64,000 nt of DNA, taken from Tessaracoccus sp. MC1865. Lineage in GTDB: Bacteria; Actinomycetota; Actinomycetes; Propionibacteriales; Propionibacteriaceae. The stretch lies in NCBI RefSeq assembly GCF_017815535.1, contig NZ_CP072596.1, positions 2,971,219 to 3,035,218 on the forward strand. The letters run 5' to 3'. This document shows positions 45,856-54,592 of this stretch, in pieces (the first letter of the stretch is position 1; every line of letters begins with the position of its first letter). Both the position numbers and the translations under genes were made by a program. Under the pieces are notes generated by a model. It was not told where the DNA came from. It did no database searches and saw nothing but the letters and a program-made list of their open reading frames with translations.

Positions 45856-46479
45856 ATGCGATCCTTGGTCTACTTGGTCGCCACGTCGATAGACGGGTTC
45901 ATCGCGGCGCCGTCGGGTGACTTCGACGCATTCCCCCAGGAACCAGCCACGCTGTCCGCGCTGTTCGAGCTGTATCCAGAGACGTGCCCCACACATCTGC
46001 GCGCTCACTTCGCCATCGCTAGTCCCCCCAGGCGGTTCGACACGGTGATCATGGGGGCACGGACACACCAACCAGCGTTGGACGCAGGCTTGACCAGCGC
46101 CTATCCCCACTTGGAGCAGCACGTTGCGACGCATCGGGACCTGCCCGAGGACCCCTCGGTGTATCCCTTCTCGGGCGACGCCGCTGAGTACGTCCAAGAA
46201 CTCAAGGCACAGAAGGGGCGCGACATCTGGTTGTGCGGAGGCGCCGACCTCGCCGCGCAGTTGGCCAGTCTCGTGGACGAGGTCCACGTGAAGGTCTACC
46301 CAGTACTGTTCGGCGATGGGCTCCACCTGATGAACGCTGGCTTCGAACCGAGACCGCTCGCCTTGATGAACTCCCAGCGTCTTCCTGGCGACCTGCTCGT
46401 GAACACCTACCGACGTCTACCTGCGCCCCTCCAGCACCGACCTGCGCTTGCCCCGCATGGGAAGCCACCTGCTGCGTGA
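45856..46479 (+). CDS. RibD C-terminal / dihydrofolate reductase-like protein
   Basis: A 207-residue NADPH-binding protein. The opening VYLVATSIDGFIAAPSGDFD is the DHFR-like N-terminus, DTVIMGARTHQ the phosphate region, and IWLCGGADLAAQLASLVDEV the second cofactor loop. Such stand-alone proteins are commonly called YyaP/YwjB-like and their substrates are unknown. AGGAGTGAT precedes the ATG. Single gene. Confidence 0.85.
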   Translation: MRSLVYLVATSIDGFIAAPSGDFDAFPQEPATLSALFELYPETCPTHLRAHFAIASPPRRFDTVIMGARTHQPALDAGLTSAYPHLEQHVATHRDLPEDPSVYPFSGDAAEYVQELKAQKGRDIWLCGGADLAAQLASLVDEVHVKVYPVLFGDGLHLMNAGFEPRPLALMNSQRLPGDLLVNTYRRLPAPLQHRPALAPHGKPPAA

Positions 46480-46503
46480 GGTCACCGCTCGCGACGCTGC
46501 CAT

Positions 46504-46857
46504 CTAGCGCAACAGCTTGACCATCCAGAGTTCACGTCGTCCGTCGGCGAGCACGTCGACCCGCCCGGTGTCGGTGAAACCGAGGCGGCGGTATGCGCGC
46601 CGCCCCGCAACGTTGTCCTCCATGACTGCGAGCACGACATGGTCGGCACCGGCCCGACGCATTTCGTCCTCACACGCGCCCACTGCGACGGAGATCACCA
46701 TCGACACGGTGCCCATGACCTGACCAGGGCGATCCGGGGGAACCAGACGCATGGCGGGTCCCATCCGAAGTAGTTCAGGTGATTCGTGGGCCGTGCAGGA
46801 GGGTGCCGCAGGCCGAAGTACCACCTTGCTCATCCGACGCCCGTATAGATCACCCAA
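46504..46857 (-). pseudogene. GNAT acetyltransferase, C-terminal remnant
   Basis: The last 60 residues, RRAGADHVVLAVMEDNVAGR then RAYRRLGFTDTGRVDVLADG, are the second half of a GNAT domain. The first half, with the strands before motif A and the RxxGxG/A pyrophosphate loop, is absent; the residues before it (MRLVPPDRPGQVMGTVSMVI) do not complete the fold. The open frame is 117 codons. I read it as a decayed gene. Confidence 0.55.
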
Positions 46858-46902
46858 GTGGCGGGCTCGGGATGGCTGATCGGATGAGCGCCAGCGGCTC
46901 GG

Positions 46903-47496
46903 TCATAGGATCCCCCAGACGGTGACGATGGCCAGCCCGGCGTCGAGCACCGCACAGAACTCCGCATAGCGTCGACCCCCGACCTTGTGCCGGCGGTGAT
47001 GCACGACATCCCACACCGCGTGGGCCAAGAGACCAACCGCGATGAGCACAGCAGCGATCATGTGCGTCGACAGGGCAGCCAGCAAGGCAATCCCACCGAA
47101 CGCAACCAAACCGTACAGCTGGACCCGATTGTCGGGAGCAGCCCACGCCCCGCGCGCCCGTCCGACGCCGATCAGGATGATCGAGGCGACCGCAAGCAGG
47201 AGGAAGGGCATGAGCTCGGCCCCGGTGAATCTGCCCGACAGCACGATCGGGAAGGAGCCGACGAACGCCCACCACGCCTGTGCCTGACGTCCGGTCGCTG
47301 CGCACAGCACGTAGATGACGGCAATGACGGCAACCACGCTGGCAAGTGTCGCGCTCACGCCGGAACCCGTGCCGCTGACGAGCGCGAAACCCAGACCGAG
47401 CGCGCTCGGCCACCAGTGGAGCCCGTGGCGTGCCCCCACGGGTGGCCGTGCTTCCGTCAGGTCGGGATGGTGAACCGGAGCGCTGTGCTGAGCCAT
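46903..47496 (-). CDS. Six-helix membrane protein, unknown function
   Basis: A 197-residue protein with six hydrophobic segments. A short His-rich head (MAQHSAPVHHPDLTEARPPV) comes first, and AHAVWDVVHHRRHKVGGRRY before the last helix is a histidine- and arginine-rich turn. Similar small proteins in actinobacteria are annotated only as hypothetical membrane proteins. ATG at 47496 is chosen because the hydrophobic pattern starts shortly after it. Confidence 0.65.
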   Translation of the reverse strand: MAQHSAPVHHPDLTEARPPVGARHGLHWWPSALGLGFALVSGTGSGVSATLASVVAVIAVIYVLCAATGRQAQAWWAFVGSFPIVLSGRFTGAELMPFLLLAVASIILIGVGRARGAWAAPDNRVQLYGLVAFGGIALLAALSTHMIAAVLIAVGLLAHAVWDVVHHRRHKVGGRRYAEFCAVLDAGLAIVTVWGIL

Positions 47497-47844
47497 GATC
47501 AATCCATATCTGTGAGTTCGGACCCTCACGCCACGCTGGCTCCCCCGCCCACAGCGACGGGGGTGGCAGAGGCCATGCCAACGGCAGAGCAAGGGTTTGA
47601 TCTGCGTGACAGCCTTGCGCGTGGTGGGAGATCACAGGACGGCCACCTGGCCACACCCCAGTAGCTGATCGGTGGAGGATCCGGACGAGAACACCAGCGC
47701 CGACTCGACTCGAGGTTCTCGCCGAGGATGCGCCGAGACAGTCGGGTCGAATTCCTTCAAGACGCATCGATGAACGAGACGGGTTCAACTCCGGCGGTAC
47801 ACGGAGGGCTGCTTAGAGGTCTGCGATTCCGGCAGGCCGCGCAG
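47497..47844. other. Intergenic stretch beside the broken integrase
   Basis: About 350 bases with no gene that has a start, ribosome site and protein-like composition. It lies between the membrane-protein gene and the decayed integrase and probably contains remains of the element that used the tRNA site. Confidence 0.4.
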
Positions 47845-48434
47845 GTCAGCCACTGCTGAACGTTCGTCGTCCTGCCCGTTCGGCGAAACGATCAAGAGCC
47901 GAGAGCAGGTCTGGGACGGTCCAGACCCTGACGCCACCGATCGGCTTCTCGACACGTATCACTTGGAAAGACGCGGCAGCGCGTGGCCTTGGTCAGACTC
48001 GTTGAAACGGGCCAGGCTGGATCGGTCGCGACGCCGCTCCCCGCTGAGCGGCCACTGACGCCACTGCCACACGTCATCATGGTGATGGTCCTCACGTCGC
48101 GCTCGGTTCCCCAGTGGGGCACGATGCGAAGCCGCCAGTCCTGTTCGTAGGCCGTCGCCGTGGAGAGGGCCAGCGGCCGGGGCCGCTGGGCCAGGAAGCG
48201 TTCATAGGTCTCTTGAAGAGTGTGGACCACAGGAAGGCTGGCTTCGACTTCTTCGGGAGACCGCCACTCACCGCGCTCGATGGCGCGCTCCTGCATCAGG
48301 AGCCAGTGCTCGGCGTCGCTCTTGTGGGTGAAGGTCGTGGGAGCGGTCACTCTTCTTTGAGGATCGTCCGGATGAGTGAAGCTCGCCTGATAGCGCTTAC
48401 TTGGGAGCCGTCGGATGTAACCAAAATGTCTCAT
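47845..48434 (-). pseudogene. Tyrosine-recombinase (integrase), frameshifted N-terminal remnant
   Basis: From ATG 48434 the frame reads MRHFGYIRRLPSKRYQASFT, the arm-binding domain, then LQETYERFLAQRPRPLALST and RLRIVPHWGTERDVRTIT of the core-binding domain. Near 48077 sense moves to another frame (DDVWQWRQWPLSGERRRD). A further piece ending VWTVPDLLSALDRFAER lies down to about 47845. The catalytic Arg/His/Tyr part is absent. The gene points away from the 3' end of tRNA-Ala, the normal arrangement for an element integrated there. Confidence 0.75.
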
Positions 48435-48541
48435 GACAGTCTGAACCCCGCCAGACTGCCCTTAGCGCGTGCGATGAACGTGCGATCTGAACGGTCTTTT
48501 CTGTCCCTTCGAGGGCACTTGGGTCCAAGGTGGAACAAGTA

Positions 48542-48575
48542 AACTCCCTAGTCAAGTGCGTTTGACTAGGGAGTT
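48542..48575 (-). terminator. Intrinsic terminator after tRNA-Ala
   Basis: AACTCCCTAGTCAA and TTGACTAGGGAGTT form a perfect 14-bp stem with a 6-base loop. On the minus strand it is followed by TTACTTGTT. It lies 7 bases beyond the tRNA 3' end. Confidence 0.85.
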
Positions 48576-48581
48576 CAGCCG

Positions 48582-48654
48582 TGGAGCATAGGGGACTCGA
48601 ACCCCTAACTTCCACCTTGCAAAGGTGGCACTCTACCAATTGAGTTAATGCCCC
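48582..48654 (-). tRNA. tRNA-Ala (anticodon TGC)
   Basis: 73 bases fold as a complete cloverleaf. The acceptor stem is GGGGCAT / ATGCTCC, the anticodon stem CCACC / GGTGG closes the loop TTTGCAA with anticodon TGC, and the T arm holds GGTTCGAGTCC. The discriminator base is A, and CCA is not encoded. It serves as a likely integration site, since a broken integrase lies just downstream. Confidence 0.97.
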
Positions 48655-48760
48655 GAAGTGCGCGTGGCAAGTATAGGGGCACTTCCGGCCGACAACCAAA
48701 GCTGCGACGGCGGGGCCACCGGCTGGTGGAGAGGCTTCCCACCCCGGCCACGCCGGATCC

Positions 48761-48823
48761 AGATCTGAGGTGGCGGACGGCCCCAAATCTAGATTTGGGG
48801 CCACCTAGATTTGAGGCCACCCC
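48761..48823. repeat. Cluster of related short repeats around a 24-bp palindrome
   Basis: Three versions of AGATYTGRGGYSRCC-like sequence occur in a row near 48771, 48791 and 48808. The middle one is half of a perfect palindrome at 48779-48802 (GGCCCCAAATCT and its reverse complement). It lies downstream of glpD and upstream of tRNA-Ala, both minus-strand, so it may end glpD transcription. The form recalls small dispersed repeats. Confidence 0.6.
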
Positions 48824-48856
48824 GGCCTCAGAAGCCAGGGCCCAGGGGCAGAAGCG

Positions 48857-50566
48857 TCAGACGATGTCCTCGGCCTTCTCCCGCTCCGCAGATGCGGCCT
48901 CGTCGGTGCTCTGCTCTTCCGCAGCGAGCTCGGCCGCGATCCGCGCCCGGTAGTTCGCCTTCTCGGCCTCGGTCTTCTCGGCGTCCCAGCCCAGAGCGGC
49001 AGCCGCGACCTCGGCGACCTCGTCGACGGCCGCGCCACCGCGGTCACGCGCCTCGGAATTGAGGCGCACCCGGGCGATGAAGATGTCCTCCAGGTGCAGC
49101 GCGCCCTCGACGGTGCAGGCGCGGTGCACCTCGGCGCGCAAGAACTGCGGCGCCGCCGCGAGGGGCTCACCCAAGGTGGGGTCGTCGTCGATGGTGGCCA
49201 GGAGTTCCGGCAGCTCAGAGCCGTAGCGCGACAAGAGGTGCTGCACCCGGTCCGCGTCGAACCCATACTTGGCGCCCAGGCGCCCCGCCTGGTTGCGCAC
49301 GGCGTCGAGACCGTCGGCACCCAGCAGCGGGAGGTCGAACGTCACCGACCGACGGGTCTTGGCGTCGGACTCCCCCAGAGCGAAGTCCACGGCGTCCTCA
49401 GCCATCACGCGGTAGGTGGTCAACTTGCCACCGGCGATGGCGACCATGCCCGGGATGACCTCGGTGACGGTGTGTTCGCGGGAGACCTTCGTCGACTTCG
49501 ACTCGTCCAGCACCTTCGGCTGCAGCAACGGCCGGAGGCCGGCGTAGGTGCCGATGATGTCGTCGCGGGTCAGCGGGCGGGCCAACACCTCGTTGGCGTG
49601 GGCCAGCACGTAGTCAATGTCGGCCGAGGTGGGTACCGGGTGCTTCAACTGCTCGTGCCAGGCGGTGTCGGTGGTGCCGATCACCCAGTAGTGCTGCCAC
49701 GGGATGATGAACAGCACAGACTTCTCGGTGCGCAGGAACATGCCGGCCTTCGCCTTGATCCGCTCGCGCGGGATCACGATGTGGATGCCCTTGGACGCCA
49801 GCACCTTCAGGCCGCCGGTGCCTCCGGCCATGTCCTGGGTCTCTTCGGTCCACACGCCGGTGGCGTTGATGATGCGCTTGGCCTTGATGGTCAGCTCGTC
49901 GCCGTTCTCCAGGTCCACCGCCTTCACACCGCTGGCGTGACCGCGGTCATCCTTGAGGATATCGGTGACCCGGACGCGGCTTGCAGCCTCGGCGCCGAAC
50001 TTGGCGGCGGTGCGGATCAGCGTGATGACCAGGCGCGCGTCGTCGACCCGGGCGTCATAGAACTCGATGGCGCCGGTGAGCGCCGACGGCTTGATGTCGG
50101 GGAAGTGGCGCATGGCGCCCTTCTTGAAGAGGTGCTTCTGCAGCGGCACGGTCTTCTTGAACCCGGCGCCGATGACGGCCAGCGCGTCATACATCCCCAC
50201 GCCGACGGCGGAGTAGGCCCGCTCGATCACCGGCGTCTTCAGCGGCCACAGGAACGGCTGGGCCTCGACGAGGTGCGGAGCGATCACGGTGAGCAGTCGG
50301 CCGCGCTCCTTCAGAGCCTCCGCCACCAGCTTGAAGTCCAGGTTGTACAGGTAGCGCAGGCCGCCGTGCACCAGCCGCGAGGACCGCGAAGAGGTGCCCG
50401 AGGCCCAGTCCTGTCCCTCGATGACGGCGGTGCGCAGGCCTCGCGCGGCTGCGTCCAGCGCGATTCCTGCACCCGTCACACCGCCGCCGATCACAAGGAC
50501 GTCGAAGGTTTCTGACGACATGGCCGACAATGAGGCGGCACGCTGTTGGGGGGTCAACACAGTCAT
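48857..50566 (-). CDS. glpD: Aerobic glycerol-3-phosphate dehydrogenase
   Basis: A 569-residue FAD enzyme that oxidises glycerol-3-phosphate to dihydroxyacetone phosphate and feeds electrons to quinone at the membrane. The FAD loop FDVLVIGGGVTGAGIALDAA (about 21-40), DWASGTSSRSSRLVHGGLRY with the GlpD signature, and TYAGLRPLL near the middle are diagnostic. A GlpD C-terminal helical domain follows, and an unusual Glu/Ala-rich tail ends it. The start ATG at 50566 has GGAG upstream. It is divergent from a SorC-type regulator with palindromes between. Confidence 0.96.
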   Translation of the reverse strand: MTVLTPQQRAASLSAMSSETFDVLVIGGGVTGAGIALDAAARGLRTAVIEGQDWASGTSSRSSRLVHGGLRYLYNLDFKLVAEALKERGRLLTVIAPHLVEAQPFLWPLKTPVIERAYSAVGVGMYDALAVIGAGFKKTVPLQKHLFKKGAMRHFPDIKPSALTGAIEFYDARVDDARLVITLIRTAAKFGAEAASRVRVTDILKDDRGHASGVKAVDLENGDELTIKAKRIINATGVWTEETQDMAGGTGGLKVLASKGIHIVIPRERIKAKAGMFLRTEKSVLFIIPWQHYWVIGTTDTAWHEQLKHPVPTSADIDYVLAHANEVLARPLTRDDIIGTYAGLRPLLQPKVLDESKSTKVSREHTVTEVIPGMVAIAGGKLTTYRVMAEDAVDFALGESDAKTRRSVTFDLPLLGADGLDAVRNQAGRLGAKYGFDADRVQHLLSRYGSELPELLATIDDDPTLGEPLAAAPQFLRAEVHRACTVEGALHLEDIFIARVRLNSEARDRGGAAVDEVAEVAAAALGWDAEKTEAEKANYRARIAAELAAEEQSTDEAASAEREKAEDIV

Positions 50567-50605
50567 GAGGGCTCCTTTGCTCCTGCCCAGCTTCACCCGG
50601 CTGCA

Positions 50606-50638
50606 CGATGTTTGCAACATCGGTGCACGTTTGTGCAC
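50606..50638. promoter_or_regulatory. Palindromes between glpD and the SorC regulator
   Basis: CGATGTT-TGC-AACATCG (50606-50622) is a perfect 17-bp inverted repeat. GTGCAC-GTTT-GTGCAC (50623-50638) follows directly, made of two self-complementary hexamers. They lie 40 bases before the glpD start and 69 before the regulator start and are the obvious operators. Confidence 0.65.
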
Positions 50639-50706
50639 GCAGCGCTCTAGGATGAGGGAGGGGTTGCACCACGTCGTCGGCAAACCCCGCTGAGGAGGGG
50701 GAACGC

Positions 50707-51681
50707 ATGGCGGAGGCAACAACCGAGACGTTGCTCAGGGTGGCGCAGATGTACTACGTCCAATCAGAGACGATGGACGCCATCGCCCACCTGATGGGCG
50801 TGTCACGCTCCACCGTCTCCCGGCTCCTGAAGGAGGCCCGCGACCGTGGCCTGGTGCGCATCTCCATCACGGATCCCAACCGCCCGCTGAGCCGGATCGC
50901 AGAGCTCTTCCGCAAGCACTTCAACGTCGACGCCCACCTGGTGCAGGTCCGTCCCGGGGCGAGCAACATCTTCCGCCTCGACCAGGTCGCCCGGCTGGCC
51001 GCCAGCGTCGTCAGCGATGCGGTGACCGACGGCGACATCGTCGGCGTGGCCTGGGGCACCACCACCTCGGCGATCGCGGCCCACCTGAAGCCCCTGGAAG
51101 TGAGCGGCGTCACCGTGATCGGGCTGAACGGCGGCGCCAACTCCCAGACCACCGGGCTGCCCTACGTCGGCAACATCCTCCACCGGTTCGCCAACGCGTT
51201 CCGTGCACAGGAACAACTGATGGCACTCCCCGCCTTCTTCGACGACCCGCGCACCCGCGAGGCGATGTGGCGCGAGCGCTCCACCCGCCACATCCTCGCG
51301 GTGCGCGCCGAGTGCAGCGTCGCGCTCTTCGGCGTCGGGGGCCTCGACGCCGAACTGCAGAGCCACGTCTACGCCTCCAACTACCTCAGCAAGGAAGACC
51401 TCGACTCCCTGGTGCGCGACGGTGTGGTCGGCGACATCTGCACCGTCATGCTGCGCGAGGACGGGTCCTACCGTGACCTGGAGATCAACCGTCGCGCCAC
51501 CGGCATGACCCCGGTCGAGCTGCAGCGCATCCCCCGTCGGATCTGTGTCGTCAGTGGCCTGGCGAAGGCGGCCCCTGTGCTGGGAGCCCTGCGCGCGGGC
51601 GTGGCCACCGACCTGGTCATCGACGAGGACACCGCCCGGGCCGTACTGCACAGGATGAACCCCTCGCTCAGACTGACATGA
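50707..51681 (+). CDS. SorC/DeoR-type sugar-phosphate-binding transcriptional regulator
   Basis: A 324-residue regulator. The N-terminal helix-turn-helix is MDAIAHLMGVSRSTVSRLLK. The C-terminal effector domain has VGVAWGTTTSAIAAHLKPLE and IGLNGGANSQ, the phosphate-binding loops of the SorC (CggR/DeoR-like) family, and ends in the conserved GLAKAAPVLGALRAGVATDLV. It is divergent from glpD and probably senses a phosphorylated sugar or glycerol-3-phosphate and controls glpD and itself. GAGGAGGGG precedes the ATG. Confidence 0.92.
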   Translation: MAEATTETLLRVAQMYYVQSETMDAIAHLMGVSRSTVSRLLKEARDRGLVRISITDPNRPLSRIAELFRKHFNVDAHLVQVRPGASNIFRLDQVARLAASVVSDAVTDGDIVGVAWGTTTSAIAAHLKPLEVSGVTVIGLNGGANSQTTGLPYVGNILHRFANAFRAQEQLMALPAFFDDPRTREAMWRERSTRHILAVRAECSVALFGVGGLDAELQSHVYASNYLSKEDLDSLVRDGVVGDICTVMLREDGSYRDLEINRRATGMTPVELQRIPRRICVVSGLAKAAPVLGALRAGVATDLVIDEDTARAVLHRMNPSLRLT

Positions 51682-51750
51682 ACAGGACATGGGCGGTGTG
51701 AAACCCTCCGCTTTTCTTCTGCATGCCACGACGGCGTTACCCTGTGCAGC

Positions 51751-52686
51751 ATGTCCGATTTCATCCTCACCGACGTGACCGATGGCATCGCCCGCATCAC
51801 CCTGAACCGTCCGAAGGCGATCAACGCCCTGACGGCCGAGATGATGACGGCGATGTACGAGGCGCTCACGCAGTGGCACCACGACGACGACGTGACCGCC
51901 GTCGAGATCGCCGGGGCCGGCGACCGCGGCTTCTGCGCCGGCGCTGACGTCCGCGCACTGTCCGCCGTCGTGGCACAGGGCGGGTCCTTCCTGACCTTTC
52001 TTGAGACCGAGTACGCCCTCGACATGCTCATCGCCAACTACCCCAAGCCCGTGACCAGCTTCATGCGCGGCATCACCATGGGTGGTGGCCTGGGCCTCGG
52101 TGGTCACGCGGATCGTCGCATCGTCTACGCCGACACGGTCATGGCCATGCCGGAAACCAAGATCGGTTTCTTCCCCGACGTCGGCATGATGCTGCACCTG
52201 GCGCGCGCCCGGGCGGTGGGCCGCCACGTCGCGCTCACGGCCGCCACGTTCACCGGCGGCGACGCTCTCCTGCTGAACCTGGCCGACGAATCAGCCGACG
52301 GCCCGCTGCCCGCCCCGTTGTTCGAGGCCGCGTGGATCCAGGAGTGCTACGAATCCGACGATCCGGTGCAGATCGCGCGCATGCTGGAGTCGCATCCGGA
52401 CGAGGCCGCCCAGCAGGCCGCACGCGAACTGCGCGCCCGCTCCCCCTTCGCCGTGCACGTGGCCATGCGGGCGTTGCTCCGCGCCGAGCGGCTCGGGCTC
52501 AGCGAGGTCCTCGACCAGGATCTCCGTCTGGCCGAGTCGGTGCTCACCGTTGACTTCGTCGAGGGTGTCCGCGCGCTGCTGATCGACAAGGACAACAACC
52601 CGCAGTGGAGATGGAAGACTCTCGAAGAGGTGCCTCAAGAGGCGGTCGACGCCGTCTTCGCGTACCGCTCCAGCTGGAACTACTGA
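51751..52686 (+). CDS. Enoyl-CoA hydratase/isomerase family, 3-hydroxyisobutyryl-CoA hydrolase-like
   Basis: A 311-residue crotonase-fold protein. The first strand is FILTDVTDGIARITLNRPKA, the oxyanion stretch GFCAGADVRAL, the second oxyanion MRGITMGGGLGLGGHAD, and the catalytic region AMPETKIGFFPDVG. The FPDVG and GGGLGL motifs and the extended C-terminus (ALLIDKDNNPQW) place it with HIBCH-type hydrolases of valine breakdown rather than simple hydratases. It is followed by a strong terminator. Confidence 0.88.
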   Translation: MSDFILTDVTDGIARITLNRPKAINALTAEMMTAMYEALTQWHHDDDVTAVEIAGAGDRGFCAGADVRALSAVVAQGGSFLTFLETEYALDMLIANYPKPVTSFMRGITMGGGLGLGGHADRRIVYADTVMAMPETKIGFFPDVGMMLHLARARAVGRHVALTAATFTGGDALLLNLADESADGPLPAPLFEAAWIQECYESDDPVQIARMLESHPDEAAQQAARELRARSPFAVHVAMRALLRAERLGLSEVLDQDLRLAESVLTVDFVEGVRALLIDKDNNPQWRWKTLEEVPQEAVDAVFAYRSSWNY

Positions 52687-52696
52687 CCCCCTGACA

Positions 52697-52738
52697 GAGA
52701 AACGGCCCGTCGCGTGACGGGCCGTTTCTCTCGCTTTT
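52697..52738 (+). terminator. Intrinsic terminator of the crotonase gene
   Basis: GAGAAACGGCCCGTC and GACGGGCCGTTTCTC form a perfect 15-bp stem with loop GCGT, followed by TCGCTTTT. It also serves the convergent gene ending at 52742. Confidence 0.92.
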
Positions 52739-52741
52739 CGG

Positions 52742-53083
52742 TCAGGGGCGCGGCCTGCGGAGGGCCATGGCGACATTGACGAGCACGATGCCCGTCCACA
52801 CGAGCAGCATGCCGAGGAAGCCCGACATGGATCCTGAGATTGCAGTCAGCGGAATGGCCATGACCAGGGACACGATGCCCACGGCGATCCGTCCGCTCTG
52901 ACCTGCCCTGGCAGCTTCGGCCTCCTGCCGGCTGGCCACCATCTCCGCCTGGAAGCGCCGCTCCACGGTGGCCTCGATCTTGCGGGCCAGCGAATCCACG
53001 AGGGCCGGCTCGATGTCGGCCCCCATCTCCTTGCGGACCCCGAGCGCGGCGTGCAGGTCTTCGCGAGACAGTTCTTCAGACAT
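52742..53083 (-). CDS. Small membrane protein with amphipathic N-terminus
   Basis: A 113-residue protein of unknown role. Residues 1-65 are a charged helical part ([20 protein letters not shown]), likely a coiled coil, followed by two hydrophobic segments joined by SGSMSG and a basic tail RRPRP. The pattern is common in actinobacteria as conserved hypothetical. It is divergent from trxB. Confidence 0.75.
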   Translation of the reverse strand: MSEELSREDLHAALGVRKEMGADIEPALVDSLARKIEATVERRFQAEMVASRQEAEAARAGQSGRIAVGIVSLVMAIPLTAISGSMSGFLGMLLVWTGIVLVNVAMALRRPRP

Positions 53084-53239
53084 GCTCCGACCCTAGTCCT
53101 GCGGCGACCGGCTGGGTATAGGGCGCAACCCTTACCGCGCCCTTATCCCCGGGGGTATCGCAACGCCCCTGAACGGAAGCGGCGATCTTGGCGGCAGCGC
53201 CTAGGATGGGGCCGATCCCTCCACCTCCAGGAAGTGTGC

Positions 53240-54184
53240 ATGTCCGAGATCCACGACGTCATCATCATCGGTTCCGGCCCCGCTGGCTACACCGCCGCCA
53301 TCTACGCGGCGCGCGCCAACCTCAAGCCGGTCATCTTCGAGGGCGCGCTGGATTCCGGCGGCGCACTGATGAACACCACCGAGGTGGAGAACTACCCGGG
53401 CTTCGCGGAGGGAATCGACGGCCCGGACCTGATGATCGAGATGCGGAAGCAGGCCGAGCGCTTCGGCGCCCAGCTGATCACGGACGACGTGACCGCCGTC
53501 GACCTGACCGGTGAGGTCAAGATCGTCAAGGACTCCGACGACACCGAGTATCGGGCGAAGACCGTCATCCTGGCCATGGGGTCGGGCTACCGTCGGCTCG
53601 GGCTGCCGGACGAGGACCGTCTCTCCGGCCGGGGCGTGTCCTGGTGCGCCACCTGCGACGGCGCCTTCTTCCGCGACAAGCCCATCGCCGTCATCGGCGG
53701 CGGCGACTCCGCCATGGAGGAGGCCACCTTCCTGTCGCGCTTCGGCTCCAGCGTCGTCGTCGTCCACCGCCGCGACGAGCTGCGCGCCTCGAAGATCATG
53801 GCCGAACGCGCCATGCGCGACCCGAAGATCTCCTTCGCATGGAACAGCCACATCAAGTCCATCAACGGCGACACCTCCGTGCAGTCGATCACCCTCACGG
53901 ACAAGAACACCGGCGTGGACCGCGACCTCCAGGTCAACGGCGTCTTCATCGCCATCGGCCACGACCCGCGCTCCCAGCTGGTCAATGGCCAGGTGCACCT
54001 CGACGCCGAGGGCTACGTCCTCGTCGAGGGTCGCGGCACGGCCACGAACCTGCCCGGCGTCTTCGCGTGCGGAGACCTGGTGGACCACACGTACCGTCAG
54101 GCGATCACCGCCGCCGGCTCCGGATGCGCCGCCGCCCTCGACGCGGAGCGCTACCTCCAGGAACTCGCAGACGCTCAGGCGTAA
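53240..54184 (+). CDS. trxB: Thioredoxin reductase
   Basis: A 314-residue NADPH/FAD enzyme that reduces thioredoxin. The FAD loop is [20 protein letters not shown], the redox pair Cys136/Cys139 is in [10 protein letters not shown], the NADPH loop is [14 protein letters not shown] followed by [11 protein letters not shown], and the C-terminal FAD part is [20 protein letters not shown]. The frame is open to 53051, but ATG 53240 matches the family N-terminus. It is encoded before trxA, 90 bases apart. Confidence 0.97.
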   Translation: MSEIHDVIIIGSGPAGYTAAIYAARANLKPVIFEGALDSGGALMNTTEVENYPGFAEGIDGPDLMIEMRKQAERFGAQLITDDVTAVDLTGEVKIVKDSDDTEYRAKTVILAMGSGYRRLGLPDEDRLSGRGVSWCATCDGAFFRDKPIAVIGGGDSAMEEATFLSRFGSSVVVVHRRDELRASKIMAERAMRDPKISFAWNSHIKSINGDTSVQSITLTDKNTGVDRDLQVNGVFIAIGHDPRSQLVNGQVHLDAEGYVLVEGRGTATNLPGVFACGDLVDHTYRQAITAAGSGCAAALDAERYLQELADAQA

Positions 54185-54274
54185 GCTGCACTGCAGCCTG
54201 CTCTGTAGAATGACGGGGTTTTCGACTCCGCCGGCAGAGCAGGCGGCGCTCAACCAACGTGCAAGGAGAATTCC

Positions 54275-54592
54275 GTGGCAGTGACCGACGTGACGGAGAA
54301 TACGTTCGCCGACGAGGTGCTGATGGCTGACAGCCTGGTGATCGTGGACTACTGGGCAGACTGGTGTGCGCCCTGCAAGCAGATGTCGCCCATCCTCGAC
54401 GAACTGGCCGCCCAGTACACCGACGTGAAGTTCGTGAAGGTCGACACCAACACGAACCCCAACCTCGCCGCGCAGCAGGGCGTGCTGTCCTTGCCCACGC
54501 TGCAGTTCTTCCAGAAGGGCCGCGTCGTCAACTCGCTCTCGGGCGCCAAGACGAAGAAGGCACTCACGAAGGCCATCGACGAGCTGCTCTGA
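54275..54592 (+). CDS. trxA: Thioredoxin
   Basis: A 105-residue thioredoxin. The active site is WCAPC (Cys31, Cys34), with alanine in place of the near-universal glycine. VDTNTNPNLAAQQGVLSLPT has the conserved cis-proline in SLPT. The GTG start follows AAGGAGAATTCC. The stop overlaps the next ATG (TGATG), linking it to the membrane protein downstream. Confidence 0.96.
   Translation: MAVTDVTENTFADEVLMADSLVIVDYWADWCAPCKQMSPILDELAAQYTDVKFVKVDTNTNPNLAAQQGVLSLPTLQFFQKGRVVNSLSGAKTKKALTKAIDELL

Noticed and set aside
48761..48823. CRISPR array
   Set aside because: Only three short degenerate copies with irregular spacing and no cas genes in the window.
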